A model generated the notes under the pieces. That model saw only the letters and a program-made list of their open reading frames with translations. It was not told where the DNA came from and made no database searches. Shown in pieces: positions 1 through 11,885 of a DNA stretch of 64,000 bases. Both the position numbers and the translations under genes were made by a program. This DNA comes from Apostichopus japonicus. Taxonomy: Eukaryota > Echinodermata > Holothuroidea > Aspidochirotida > Stichopodidae. The DNA is taken from assembly GCF_037975245.1 (NCBI RefSeq), contig NC_092579.1, positions 11,886,678 to 11,950,677 of the forward strand, given 5' to 3'. The stretch's first letter is position 1. The number at the start of each line of letters is the position of its first letter.

Positions 1-340
1 CACATACATGACCAGGGTATGACCTAACTTATGACCAGTACCAAGTATCATTTTTTAATGATTGAATATATGGTAAAATCAGTCTGTGGTAAATTTAGTA
101 CAAAATATACAGACTTTAGTTTGACAGGACAGGCACTGCAAATTGTACAATTAAGATAACAATCTCCGTTAATCTATGGTGTATAAGTACAGTGACTATA
201 CCAACATTATACCCACACACAATACATCCAGTTAAAAACCAAACACACTGGCACCTGTTGGATAAATTTACTGTTGTTTTAAGATTTAATTAAGTATCGT
301 TCTTGTCATAAATATGATGTTATTTTTTTCAAAAACTAGA
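1..340. other. Non-coding sequence upstream of a candidate exon
   Basis: AT-rich sequence with no convincing open frame on either strand. It ends in a T-rich stretch and an AG at 339-340 that could be the splice acceptor of the candidate exon starting at 341, so it is probably intron. Confidence 0.4.
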
Positions 341-687
341 TCAACCACCAGAAGTATGGATTACACCAAGGAAATGCTATTATGCCCAACTAAACACTGT
401 AGCATGCGATTCTGAAGTAAGCCATCTTAACGTAGCTGGAGGGAAAAATTTGTTGTTTACCTGCTACTCAATATTGTGAGGATTTTCAGTTTGAACAGTA
501 TCTATTTGCTACATTAATAATCCACATACCTGTATATGCAAAAGATCCAAATATTGAAGAGTGTCAAAGTAGTCACTGTCTCAGTGAAAAAAAAATGTTC
601 AACGGTTGAAAAAAACGATTTATTGAACTTATATAAATTTACTAATTTTGTATTTTAATTTTCCAGCATATTTGGGGGCAAAGCTGA
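341..687 (+). CDS. Candidate last two coding exons of an unrecognised gene
   Basis: Two short stretches look like consecutive exons. The first, 341-417, follows a T-rich tract ending in AG. It reads open in one frame as two bases plus 25 codons (begins QPPEVWITPRKCYY, ends ACDSE) and is followed by the donor GTAAGC at 418. The second follows a TTTTCCAG acceptor at 659-666. In the phase left by the first exon it adds six residues (HIWGQS) and a TGA at 685-687. The intron would be 249 bp. An AATAAA near 1568 could serve as poly(A) signal, giving a ~0.9-kb 3' UTR. Earlier exons would lie left of the window. I do not recognise the peptide. Splice signals and one phase-consistent frame are the only support. 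Confidence 0.35.
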
Positions 688-3600
688 CCAACCTAAACTC
701 TGCACATGCTCAGTAACCACGGTCAATTATAATCCATTGAGCGAACCATATCTCATGACAACTTTTAGTGGTACAGACATAAATGTTCTCAAAAAGTTTC
801 TGGTTTAAATGATGTGCTTTAAAGAACAACTGGCCAGGCCATCTCATCTTACAAGCATTATATATGATGACCATAATGCATTTCAAAGCAATTGACCCAT
901 GTGAATTGGTAATATTATATATATGCCATACAATGATAATGCAAAGTAAATGGGTCAAAAAGCCACAAATGTCTTCATCCAGGATGCAAAGTAGATGAAA
1001 TTGAAAATCAATTCGGCCTAAGTTGTCTGATGAGCAACTCAAACGTTCTCCAAGGCATGGCTACAACTTAGGAAATTTAATATCAATACATTTAGAACAG
1101 ATACTGCCTGTTTAATCAATCTTAAAGGCCGAGCAAAATGCAGTAGCTAGTGACTGTGCATTATTTCATTTGGGATACCTGTGGGACGAAAAATAGCCCA
1201 TGATTTGTCTGATTTGCTTTCGAACACTTCAAAACTTCTGCAAATGTCTTGTCTAAGTTATAGCCTAGGCCTAACTTAGGCTTTGTAGGCAGTATAGGCT
1301 GGGAAGATTTAGCGAAAAAAAAATGCAGCCAATAGAATTCCGGTACACAATCCCACTCTGAAGTTGTGAAGGATTGAGCAGCCCTAGTACCACATATAAA
1401 GAGCTACAAAGACACCTTAAGAAAACTGCATGTTTTCACTTTCATAGCAGATAATACTTGTTTACGGACTCTAAGAATCATTAGCATATTGAGTACATTA
1501 CATTCTGGTCAAGGATATGATATTTCTGCTGTCCAGACCAAAAGGCAGAAGAGCTCACAAATACTTCAATAAAAACATTAATAAACTTGTAAGATTGAGT
1601 TCTCATATTTGGCATGTGAGTTTGTGACATACATAGTAATATATGTAAGTTTAAAAGAAATTGGATATATTATATATCTCTTGGCCTTTAAACATTGAGA
1701 ATTAACATTATATTTTGCCAGGGAAGACTTTAGACAGGATAAGTATTGATAATTTGCAATCCTTAAATTTGTGTTGAATGTTCAGTTCCAGAAATTCTAC
1801 CCAACCCACCATGGAAAGTATAATCTAGCTATAGAAATATTGTACATTGGTGTAAAGTACTTCAAACTATGATTCTAAATGACCAAACCTTAGTAATCTT
1901 TCTAAAGATTCCTTCACCAAATGAATCCATGGTATTGGGGGATTCATGAATGATAATATTTATTACTAACAATGATTTTCAACTCTCACACACTTTTGGG
2001 TAAAGGCATAAAGTGATTGACATATCAAAAGAAATCAGTAATTTCCCCCCCCCCCCCCAACAAAAAAAAATTCTCTACAGAACACAACTTGTTAAACTCA
2101 TAGACTGCAATTATTAGTCTGAAATAGCATCAGAAATTTATCAAAATCCATGCACAGAAAAAGTTGTATAGTCTTTCCATCTATAGACACTTAATAGCAG
2201 GGAAAATAGCAGGTTTACGCCTCACCTCACATTACAGATGGGATGCCTTCTCAACGATTATACAGTAATCTGGGGCTTGACCTAATTCTTTCACAATTTG
2301 CATTGTAATACAAATAATAGTAAGTCTATACATATCACATTGCATGTTAAGCGGACACATAAACAGTCTCATCATTATAAATCACATCTCGTATACATGT
2401 GATTTTTTTCTCGAGCTGTTACTACTTTCAACATGTGTAAACATGCAATTTAATCACATGGAAGATACTATATTATTTTATTGATCTTAATCATGTCTGA
2501 TCACAGAGTGTCAATTCCACCATCAGTAGGTGCTACGTATCACGCCAACAGGAACCTATCAAACAAATCAGACGTCGGTCATATGAACAAACACCACAAA
2601 ATATGTATCTATGTACTGTACTTGAATAGGGTACAATATATATGCAAGAATGAATATATTCTACAGGATTCTTAAAGCTTGCCAAATATGTGTTGAGCAT
2701 GTATGATTTATTCAGATTGAACTAATTGTAATAAAATCAACACTAAGAGATTTTATTTTAAAGTGAATATGTTGTTTAAAACATGTTTACTTTTAATGTG
2801 AAAAATTTTAAAAACTAACCAGAAATTATGTAGAGAAATGAAAAAAAATCAACACATTGTTTTATTATCAGTGGGAATTTAGGTTAGCATTAATACAATT
2901 ATATCTTATCAAGTACAGAGAATAATGACCTAACAGTCCATTTAAGAAGATCACCAGATGACTCAAGGAAGCCTCAAGATAGCCATGCAAAGACAGAAAT
3001 GATATAACTATTTTGGTAAGGTCTTAGAAACTAATCTTAATACTCCTTTCCAAATTCGTAGCGCAAGCAGTCTTAAAAACTGAATCCAATTTATTACTCT
3101 TCCTTTTGGCCTAAATCTGCATTTGAAAGACATTTTGAGTCACTAATTTAGTTTATCATTTTCTTGAATTTCTCATTTCAACTCTCTGATCCCACAATCC
3201 AACATTCCTCTCTAACAATCACGATGATGTTGATATCCGTCTCAACTACTTTAAAACTGCTTTAAACATTTATCACACAGTAAATAGGTTCTAAGTTTAA
3301 ATGATATTTTACTATTGAGCCTTCCCTTGAACGTCATCTTCAATGTTGATGCTAATTTGCTGCTAAACGAAGAGAAACGTAAGAAAACAAAATGAACATT
3401 CTGATGAGATTAAGACAACCACGACTCATTCCGCCCTCCACATAGATTTGCAGACTTGGTAAAGTTTTGTGGCGCCCATAACGGCAATTTACACCAACCT
3501 ACATCTATTGTGCTTTACTTTTAATTACCTTAGGGATTATTTATAAAAATGGAAGATTTCTAAAGCAAAACAAAAAGAAAAGGGGGAGAAAATTTCAACC

Positions 3601-3957
3601 ACAATCACATTTCTTCATTTGTTGGCTAATTCTATGTCAAAATTTCAGAGAAAATACCAATTAAGGTAAACTTTGTTTTTATGGTTGCTAGGTAGTAGGA
3701 AAATAATTCTTAACGATTTCAGTTAAATAAACCGGCGGTTACTCTAAAATACAACAGCAGCACATCCTTCCTGCATTGTGGATAATCTTTTTTTAGTGGC
3801 ATGTGAGCATTTTAAACCATAAATGATCAAACTGGAGATCGATTTAAATAAAAAGGACAGGAAGTAATCAAGACAGAAGTATTTTGAGTGGGCACAATCC
3901 AAAACGATAGTTTTTCCATCACCATCAAAATGTTGAACACAAAACAAATGATAACTA
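688..3957. other. Long non-coding stretch
   Basis: No open frame here has coding character on either strand; the longest are AT-rich and lack splice or start context. The stretch probably includes the 3' UTR of the preceding candidate gene (AATAAA near 1568, followed by a GT-rich stretch). It also holds a 14-base poly-C run at 2045-2058 directly followed by an A-rich run. The imperfect palindrome GCCTAACTTAGGC near 1270 recurs near 10,565. Confidence 0.5.
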
Positions 3958-4203
3958 GGAGTGTTAGCTTAGTGGTTAACGCCTTTGCCTTTCAATCATA
4001 AGGTCCCCGGTTCGAGTCACTCCCAGATTAATGTATGTCCTCCAGTTACAGAGTTGTTGACAATTGACAATTCATAATCATCTACGTTTAATATGAATGT
4101 AAGAGACTGACTTCGGTCAGCTTGCGGCTTTGATAAGCCAATGAGGCTTCTTCGCGAGTTCCTGCTTGCAGGAGGATCTAAAATACATACAATACAAATA
4201 CAT
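3958..4203 (+). mobile_element. tRNA-derived SINE, apparently full length
   Basis: The 5' ~66 bases look like a tRNA. GGAGTG at 3958-3963 can pair with CACTCC at 4018-4023 as an acceptor stem. An A-box-like TAGCTTAGTGG lies at 3965-3975, and a near-canonical B box GGTTCGAGTCA at 4009-4019. Together these form an internal RNA polymerase III promoter. A ~150-base body follows, and the 3' end is an (ATACA)-rich tail. A second copy sharing the body and tail lies at 7344-7590. I cannot assign the body to a named SINE superfamily domain by eye. The anticodon loop looks eight bases long, so this is not a functional tRNA gene. Confidence 0.8.
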
Positions 4204-5177
4204 ACAACTTTGTAAGATTTCTATGCTCACTGTTATAAGTTGCCATTTAAGAAAACAGTATATATTCTAGAGCAGCTGTGACCGGATTACACTATTCCTC
4301 CTTTTCTGTAAGAGTACTATTACGGTTTTTACTTTCTTTCATGAATGTGAAAAGGAATATCTCTTCTGAGGAGAAAGAGTAACATGAGTTTGCCCTTCCA
4401 AGTTCTGGTAATTTGCTCTACATTTCAAGGACATTACACAAAATCATTTATCAACTTTAGTCTTTCACAACAAGAAACCAATTTCCTTCCTTTCAGACAT
4501 GTTTAGGGGCGGGTCATAATTTATCCTGTATCGCATAACAAAACGGTTTCAAAATGGTCAAAATTGTTATACAATGCAAAGATGCATATATAGCAGATTT
4601 TGCACACAGGAACCATAGAGGTAGTATTTGATATGAGCCTTCAAACCTGTTACACAAAATTTGAACATTAAATTATAATTCCCTGTATTAAGGGGGACAT
4701 GAGTGCCAAATTTACAATATGTACTAAGACATTTATGACTGGCAAGGTTTAAAGTTTGTCATATTTATTTCATTATTTTCCCCTTTTTGTCAGTTGAAAT
4801 TTGAAATTTTTTATCAGGTCTCATTTAGGGATATTATTTTCTAATTAACAGACATCCCAAATATTAATGGGTATAAACCACTTCCCCATCCCTCTCCACA
4901 GCCACACCTCCCTTGACCAAAACTCCTATCCTCCTCACATGTCTATGATAGTCTCTATCATAACAAATACTATTTCAGATGTTATCTTCATGTTTATTCT
5001 CCATGTTTCCTACTTTAAATAGCAAAATATGATTGAATTCCAAGATGTTTTATCCTCAATGGAATTGTCACTTGAAATTCTTTTACTTCAGGTACCCATT
5101 CGGTGGAACTAAAAGAGCACGAGTTCTCTATTTGCTAAGTTACAGTACAGATTTGTATGTCTGTTTCAAAGTTACTA
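4204..5177. other. Non-coding stretch
   Basis: AT-rich sequence with no open frame of coding character, no recognised repeat and no RNA gene. It would lie downstream of the candidate minus-strand exons at 5178-5553 and could include their 3' UTR. Confidence 0.4.
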
Positions 5178-5553
5178 CTAAATGAGCAACCTAGTAACAA
5201 CGGTTTTACAAATTGCTTCAAGTGGAGATCTCAAGTACAGTTTACAAAGTTTCTGACGCACTGGAAACATTTCCATTTTTTTTAGTTCATGTCCTGTCTG
5301 AAATTTAGGGATAAAACCAGGTCCTTGAATAATGACCTTCACAGGGTACTTTGTAGGACTTGAGTTCAGTGATACCCACACAATGTGACTTTATCTAACA
5401 ATCAGTTGGATGAACAATCACCAGACTAATAAATTCTCAATAAACCGCATAAAAATTACTTTAACATATCCATTTTGAAGTTCCTCTAGGAACGAGACAG
5501 CTCGAATGGAAACACCATTGCAATAGGTCGCTGGCGTTTGCCAGGTCAAGTAT
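5178..5553 (-). CDS. Candidate penultimate and last coding exons of an unrecognised minus-strand gene
   Basis: On the minus strand a pyrimidine-rich tract ending in CAG precedes 5553. From there one base plus 31 codons stay open to 5460 (starts YLTWQTPATYCNGVSIRAV, ends ELQNGYVK), followed by donor GTAATT. After a 162-bp intron ending in an AAATTTCAG acceptor, 5297-5178 continues in the matching phase for 39 codons (starts TGHELKKMEMF) to a TAG. Amino-acid composition and phase agreement suggest real exons, but I do not recognise the family. The first exon could also be read in another frame that is open further upstream. Preceding exons were not found; the exon at 9436-9696 is a possible 5' end, unproven. 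Confidence 0.35.
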
Positions 5554-6305
5554 CTGTTTTGGGAAATAAAAATTCACAATAACCAACAAAACATTGGTGA
5601 ATAAAGAATAGCCAACCAACATGCAACCTTGTTTTGGCAATTTACAGCAACACTTCAATGAATCTACCATTTCAGAGAATAATTTTAAGTGACATTCAAA
5701 TTTTGCATAATACTTTACAAGGCTATGAATATTGTCTCTCATATCAAAGACACTACAGTGCCTATGTACAAAGACGGCTGGATATATATTTGCGTTTCAA
5801 CCATTTTGCTAAAATACCTACTTTGGATAAATTGTTCCCTTCATCTGTGTCACTCTTACGCTCTATCACATTCCACGTTAAAACATGATACTTGACAACA
5901 TTTTCCTGGTACTTTTGTATATAACATAGACACAGTTTGATATGTTTGATTTAATACTTCCCTGTAACTTTGCTAATTTTTTTTGCTTAATTGGTTTTTA
6001 CATAAAATCTCTTTTATATTAATTTCCTTGTACTTTGCCTCCACTAACCCTCAAGGGAATCAACTTTCCCTAATTTAGTAAAACTCAGGTTGCTCTCCTT
6101 TCTTAACCTTTTAAGCAACCAAACACTCAAGTCCAAAAATAGACAAATAATTGAAAATTTGTCTCTACTTTCATAGCTTTGTCTGCTTTCCTCCCTGTAA
6201 ACTTTTAACTTGCATTTTGTAGAGCTATGGTACTTAAAACGACTGAGTACAGTTGCACGCAGAACATCACATATATATACTGTGTATCACATATACATCA
6301 CAGTT
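5554..6305. other. Non-coding stretch
   Basis: Would be intron if the neighbouring minus-strand exons are real. Open frames of 68-84 codons on the plus strand overlap one another and have AT-rich, non-coding composition. No repeat recognised. Confidence 0.4.
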
Positions 6306-7321
6306 GGGGTAAAAAAAAAAAGGGGGGTAGTTGGGGTGAAAAAAGCAACCCCTTTTTATAGAAGGGGAATATTTACCCAAAGTTCCAATTTATTTTGGGT
6401 GATAGTCCTATATGTCTAGTTTATTATTATATAATTTCTGGAACTCTATGTCACTTCACTGCCAATCACCGCTTCATCGAATCAAGCGAATGCTAAACTA
6501 GCAAAATTTGAAGTTTGTACAACATATCCGAAACTTTCTCCTGCATAGCCAGCTTATATGATGTGGAGATTATTCCAGCAGTTACAGCATAGCTGTTAGT
6601 GATATTACACTCCCCCATGGTAGAATTACTCCAACTTCATTCACGCTTCATGGGGGGGCCTTGTTTTTTTTTACCCCCAAAAAATGATGCGAATGGGGTA
6701 AAAAAAAACAAGTACTTTCCGGCTCCAATGTACTCCCTATTTTGCCCGAATGGATGAAGTTTTCCATAATGTTGATTTTAGATGTTAGGCAAATAGTTTT
6801 CATGTCTGTCATGTGTCAAAAATGGTAAATAATTGGGCAGAAGTAACTGAAATTGGCTCAACTCTAATGTTTCTACTATATTAAACCACGTTTGTGTAGC
6901 ATCATATACACACTGTATAGTATGAATATGGCTGAGCATGACATATGACACGAGCCATCCATAATTACGAATTAAGACAATTTTTTTCCTTTTGCATGTA
7001 AAGGTAGTAGCTCATACTTAGATTTAATTATATGCAAACATGATTTTAAGATACATTCATGAAGAAAATAGCTGTTTTCTAGTATTGTTTTTTTTTACCC
7101 CGGCATTGTTTTGTTTTACCCCGAATTAAGCAAATTTTAGGGGTAAAAAAAAACAACATTTTTCGCCAAAAACGACACTTTCCATTTACAAAAAAGGTAT
7201 TTTTGTTAGATTCTCTTTAAGAGAATCCCACTCCACACACTTGAACATTGGAACCGAAAACAATACCTCTTACTCATCAATTTTTAGAGCAAACTTTAGG
7301 TAAATTGTTTTTTTTTACCCC
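6306..7321. repeat. Cluster of inverted TTGTTTTTTTTTACCCC / GGGGTAAAAAAAAACAA motifs
   Basis: A ~17-base motif recurs about seven times in ~1 kb in both orientations. The GGGGTAAAA form is at 6306, 6695 and 7140, with a weaker copy at 6333. The T-run/ACCCC form is at 6661, 7085, 7106 and 7305. Two opposed pairs (6661/6695 and 7106/7140) are only ~16-17 bases apart and would fold into hairpins. The spacer sequences between copies show no obvious similarity. The cluster ends where the second SINE copy begins. Its nature is unknown; it may be the remnant of a fold-back element. Confidence 0.6.
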
Positions 7322-7343
7322 ACTTGACTATATATCACATATA

Positions 7344-7590
7344 CGCCGGTGCCTTCCAATCATAAGGTCCCGAGTTCAAGTCACTCCAAGATTAATGTAT
7401 GTCGTCCAGTTACAGAGTTGTTGACAATTGACAATTCATAATCATGGACGTTAAATATGAATCTAAGAGACTGACTTCGGTCAGCTTGCGGCTTTGATAA
7501 GCCAATGATGGCTTCTTTCGTAGGTACCTGCTCGCAGGAGGATCTAAAATAAATACATACATAGATACATACATACACACCTATATACTG
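7344..7590 (+). mobile_element. tRNA-derived SINE, 5'-truncated copy
   Basis: Matches the SINE at 3958-4203 from its anticodon region onward, including the internal CAGTTACAGAGTTGTTGACA segment and the (ATAC)-rich tail. The A-box half of the tRNA head is missing and the B box is degenerate (AGTTCAAGTCA near 7373-7383). This copy is therefore probably unable to drive its own transcription. Confidence 0.75.
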
Positions 7591-9435
7591 TAACTTCACA
7601 TGCTAACATATCACAGTACTTTAGACACAAGCAATGTATAACTTAATTTGCATAGCTTTAGTTAAGAACAAAACTAAATGGTGTCAGATTGTCAAGAATG
7701 AGGTCATCAATATTGGCTGTATATTTCAACATGCCAAAAATTTATACATGAGAAACTTTCAAAACTACTTTCCTACAAAGGTTTTGATCCTCCAAATCAC
7801 TACTTTACATTGAGGATTGTCATTAATACATGTGATTCAATGTCTAAGTGTGGATAAAACTAATTTAAAGTGGAAGTAAAATGCCATAAATTCTTGAGCA
7901 TTAACGGTGACCATTATCTGACTTTGTAGCAATACTAATAACCTTGAAAGTAGACAAGAACTAGAAATTAAATTTTTCCCTAAGTTTCCCCGGATGGATA
8001 TCAACAATGAAGTCAAATTTTAGTACACAACATCAAGGAAAATGGTGATGTTGATAGTTATATCTGTGTACACAGACTTAACAACGATGCACGGTAGGTT
8101 TTGTGCAATGGTAAATAGCATTCACTATTCTCACCATTTTATACAATAGCAACAAATTCATAATAAATCTCAGAAATGCGATGTGACTTATAAACACCAC
8201 AGCTACGTCATCCCTTAAAAAGCGTGCGCAGTACAGGTAGGCGAAAGTACAAGACACTGCAATTTTTGGAATTTAACATACAGTGACCTTAGTCAACTGT
8301 ACTGTAAGTAGAAATATATGCCACCTAGCTCTTCAATCTGAAGTTTTTTCAAGTCATGAATTATGACAAAGACGTCAGCAATGAGTCAGTAATGGATACT
8401 TGAACAAAGATGAGCTTTTCATACAAAACAGGAGCAACTCAAATTTGTGTAAAATATTTATGAGTATACCCAAAATGTCACAAAATGAGACTCAGGGCAG
8501 TTGGCTGTGTTTAGTAAAGGCTGATCATAATTAAAAACAGCTTTGGTGGTTCTTGCTACTTAGGCAAACTGGACAATCTTTTACGATGGTCGGAATAGCA
8601 AAGTTTGCTGTTCAAGAATATCATGGATGGTATGACAGTGTTTTTACTTAGTTTAAACTAAAACTGGTTTTGCCTCAAGTGGCAGATACTTTTGAGGAAG
8701 GTTTTAGATGAAGTATAGCGGTAAGAGCAGGTGTAAAAAGAAATCAGTTGTCTCAATCCATATAGGAGGACCTTCAAGTCCAGTTACATAACAAATTTCC
8801 AGTTCCCATAGGGGGTTCAGTTATATCACATATATGCACTGTTCTATGCAACATTGACAGACAGTAATGCAGACACTGGCTGAGTATTACAGTACATATC
8901 AGTTGCGTGAAAAGTATCCGATAGCTCTCAAGGTTTTACACTTTTGTTCTGTCAATAATAATGAACAATATAGTACAGTATGTAATACTCTCTGTTGAAG
9001 GGGTAAATGAATGGTACTTTAGGATATAAGGATGCAAATGCGCCCAGCTCAGATACTTAAGGGCATATGTACAGCAATGCCATCTGCTTGTAATTGTCTA
9101 CTCACAATGATATCTGTTCCTCATAAACAATTACAAACAGATCTGAATTAACTGAAATATGTACAAGAGAGGAAGGGTTGTTGTGGCTCAAATTTGACTT
9201 GTTGTTGTTGCTATTGGGGGGGGGGGGGGGGGGGGGGGTGGGGGGGGATAAGTGTGTACATGATCACAGAAGTTACATCCACTTTGGAAGATGCTCTGTT
9301 GATTTTAGTTTATACAGTAGGCCTACCATATTTATAAGCATTTCCATTCTGAAAGAACAAAACAAAATCACTTGGTCCCCTTGTAATGGATGTATATATG
9401 CTTTAAAAGTATACTGTACAAGATTAAGATCTTAC
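7591..9435. other. Non-coding stretch with a long poly-G tract
   Basis: No confident exon on either strand. A near-continuous G tract of about 33 bases, broken by one T, occupies 9216-9248 and is likely unstable or quadruplex-prone. A short minus-strand open stretch near 8750-8830 looked protein-like, but its splice sites were not convincing. Confidence 0.4.
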
Positions 9436-9702
9436 CTTTTCCTTCTCCATTGACTCCAAATCTTCCATTGTGACCCTATTCGAATTAATTTCCTGTTTCT
9501 CAAAATTTGTCTTTTCTTCACAAACAACCGGTATGATAGTTTGCGAAAGATCACTGGGCTCTTGATTCCCAAGATCTGGTGCAGTCTCTGCAACGACTGG
9601 AATCTTTAGAAGAGTTCCTTGAGCATGGATGTTATTGATTAATGTTTTGTTCGAAGGCTCCATATCAGTTGGAACAACTGATACCACTGCGGCCATCTTC
9701 AT
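9436..9702 (-). CDS. Candidate first coding exon of an unrecognised minus-strand gene
   Basis: Two in-frame ATGs lie at 9702 and 9696. The second, in AAGATGGCCGC, has the better start context and resembles a YY1-type initiator. From it 87 codons stay open (starts MAAVVSVVPTDMEPSNK, ends ESMEKEK) to a strong donor, AAAAG|GTAAGA, at 9436/9435. The exon ends in phase 0. The peptide is acidic, serine/threonine-rich and without hydrophobic segments, so it is probably a disordered N-terminus. I do not recognise it. The frame stays open ~55 codons upstream of the ATG, to a TAG, so an upstream exon cannot be excluded. Downstream exons would lie to the left; those at 5178-5553 are on the same strand, but at least one intermediate exon would be needed to reconcile phase. 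Confidence 0.45.
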
Positions 9703-11648
9703 TTGCAAATTAGTTTTCCTTTTGATGTACAGGGAAATGTCATCAAACTCACAACCAATCCTCCAAAAAGTGGGTGTAATTATGTTTATCCAAGTAAGAT
9801 TGGGGTCAACCTATATTGGTTCTGTTGAGAATCGAAACACAACTAATAAATGTATTATAATGTCTTACAATGGTAAGGTATCTAAAGAAAGAGGGTACTT
9901 GAAAAGATAAGAGAATCGTTTTTTGACACTGTTAGGCATTTCAAAAAAGCTTTCAAATTTTCAAATTTACATGATGAACTACTGCCAAATGCTGATCTCA
10001 ATGAAAGAAATGGAAGATAAAGTGCTTAACTAAGTATTACAAATCCAGTTCAAAACAGTTTTTCTTCTTGAATTTGCCCCTGCTTGTTGTAGGCTATCCA
10101 TTTACAAATAAGATTTGTTTGCTGAACTTAACTTCAATGGCAAGATTAGCTAGGTTGCAAGGGCTATACGCTAGTATACCTCACACTAGGATAAGCCTAT
10201 GCTATGCTATGATAAATAAAAGAGAGACTAATGAATTCACATGAAGGCAGATCTTACCAACTGGGCTATGAATGTAAATAATTATACCTCCCCTTTAGTC
10301 AACTTCAACGGTAGGCTAGTAACTTAGCAAAATATGCTGGCAAGAACATTTGATTTAGGGCCTACTACTTTTTTATATTATAAGGTGATGCACCTACGAA
10401 AAACTTATTCCACATTATTTCATATTGTATAACCCTACAAGTTTGTTGTCGAATGCAACCCATTTAAGACATATTTGCACACCAGTATAGCACAACACAG
10501 TCATAATCAATATCCCTCAAATTAATAAATTCAAAGGCCTAACTTAGACTACAGCAATAACAGTAGCCTAACTTAGGCCGGTCACTATGAGACATATCTT
10601 AGAATCGATTGCAAAATGTAATAATGAAACGCAAACATTACCTTTCACTACTTTATACGTCCTTCTAAAAACACAGTTCCAACTTGTAAATTAGAAATAG
10701 AATCACGGGTAAGAAGAATGAAAAACTTGCGATATATCCCAGTAGAAGTCAACAAGAGATGTCTTCGTTATAATCTGTGTTGTGGATGCGCTGTCGTTGT
10801 TTAGTAGCAGACAGTAGCCTAGCACACTAGTTGAGGCAAATTTAATTTGTGTACTATGCTGTGTGTATTTACGTACGTCAGATACGTATCAGACGACAAA
10901 CAAGAGACGAGGGCGCACATTAAAATGTCAAAAGCTCACCATCACAACTTCAGAAGCAGGTGATCTGATAAGCAGAGCCTATATACGGACACAACAGCGA
11001 CGTCTGGTCTGCATTGTGGTTGGCAAGTTGCAAAACCTAGCATAATTTAAGTGTGGTCGTACGAACTTCCTCAGGTATATGAAAGCTCAGTTGCTTTAGA
11101 TGAAACTTGTTGAAAATAATATTCTCATATTGTTAACGTTATTTGCTAACCTTTTGTCTCTGGTTATGTAGGTCCACTCCGCACTCAAAGGTACCGTATT
11201 GAACTTAGAGTTTAACAGTTCCAATGTTGAAAACTCTGGAAAAGCTAGAAGGTTGCGTCGAGACTTAATTCAAGTTTTCAACATTGTGAGAGTTCGTTGT
11301 ATACTTGTGCCATAATTAGGAAATGCCTTATAAAAGAAATTATTACTTTTTATTTATTATGATTTAGTGGTAACTGAACACGTACATATTATTATCATTT
11401 TTCTTCCCTTTTTTATCTCTCTTCTTTTCTGGGGGAGTCTTCTGTGTTGTGAAGCCAGTATAGGCTTTTCAGAAGACTTCCCTTCACATTGTAAACATTT
11501 ACGTGCAAAACAAATAAATAAACAAACAAATAAACAAACATTTGATGACTACTTTATATTATTCTCAAGGAAGAAATGCTTAGAGGTCATTGATGTTTTT
11601 TTTTCTTCTTTCGGGGTTGTTCTTTGATCTTTCTGGGCGGATAAACTT
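9703..11648. other. Non-coding stretch, possible promoter and 5' UTR of the minus-strand exon at 9436-9702
   Basis: No open frame of coding character. An (AAAC/AAAT)n simple repeat lies at about 11,509-11,539. The palindrome GCCTAACTTAGGC recurs near 10,567. No TATA box or CpG-dense promoter is obvious. Confidence 0.4.
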
Positions 11649-11885
11649 CTAATGAAGAGCATAGACTGCGTAGTCGTAGCTAGTTTTTATGCTTTCAGCA
11701 TCGACTTCGAAGGCTGGAGTTCTGGTGGGTCGTTGTTCCGCAGTCCTCGTGGGGCGTGGATTCCGGGTCGTGATCCTAACAGTTTGCAACATCTCCCGGA
11801 TAAAATATACCGGATTCTTCTTCGGTTGAGACGCGTAATCATATACCGAATACCGGAGTAAGCCACTATGCATGTCAAGATAATC
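11649..11885 (-). CDS. Candidate terminal exon encoding a tyrosine-rich tail
   Basis: On the minus strand a CGTCGCAG acceptor precedes 11885. From there 78 codons stay open to a TAG at 11649-11651. The peptide starts DYLDMHSGLLRYSVYDYA and ends TSYDYAVYALH. It has eight tyrosines, including a YLDM (YxxM-type) motif and paired YxxY spacings, and a proline/arginine/threonine-rich middle. Base composition is richer in GC than the surroundings. This resembles a cytoplasmic tail with phosphotyrosine motifs, but no transmembrane exon or upstream exon was found. A degraded transposon reading frame is an alternative. Two other overlapping frames of similar length are open over the same DNA, which weakens the case. 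Confidence 0.25.
   Translation of the reverse strand, partial: DYLDMHSGLLRYSVYDYASQPKKNPVYFIREMLQTVRITTRNPRPTRTAEQRPTRTPAFEVDAESIKTSYDYAVYALH

Noticed and set aside
3744-3947. 67-codon minus-strand frame next to the SINE
   Set aside because: No splice or start context, AT-driven composition and no family resemblance.
3958-4024. Functional tRNA gene
   Set aside because: The anticodon loop appears to have eight bases, a SINE body and tail follow, and a second copy lies nearby.
8740-8840. Minus-strand stretch with protein-like reading near 8.8 kb
   Set aside because: Candidate acceptor and donor sites did not support the protein-like frame, and the alternative frame was very short.
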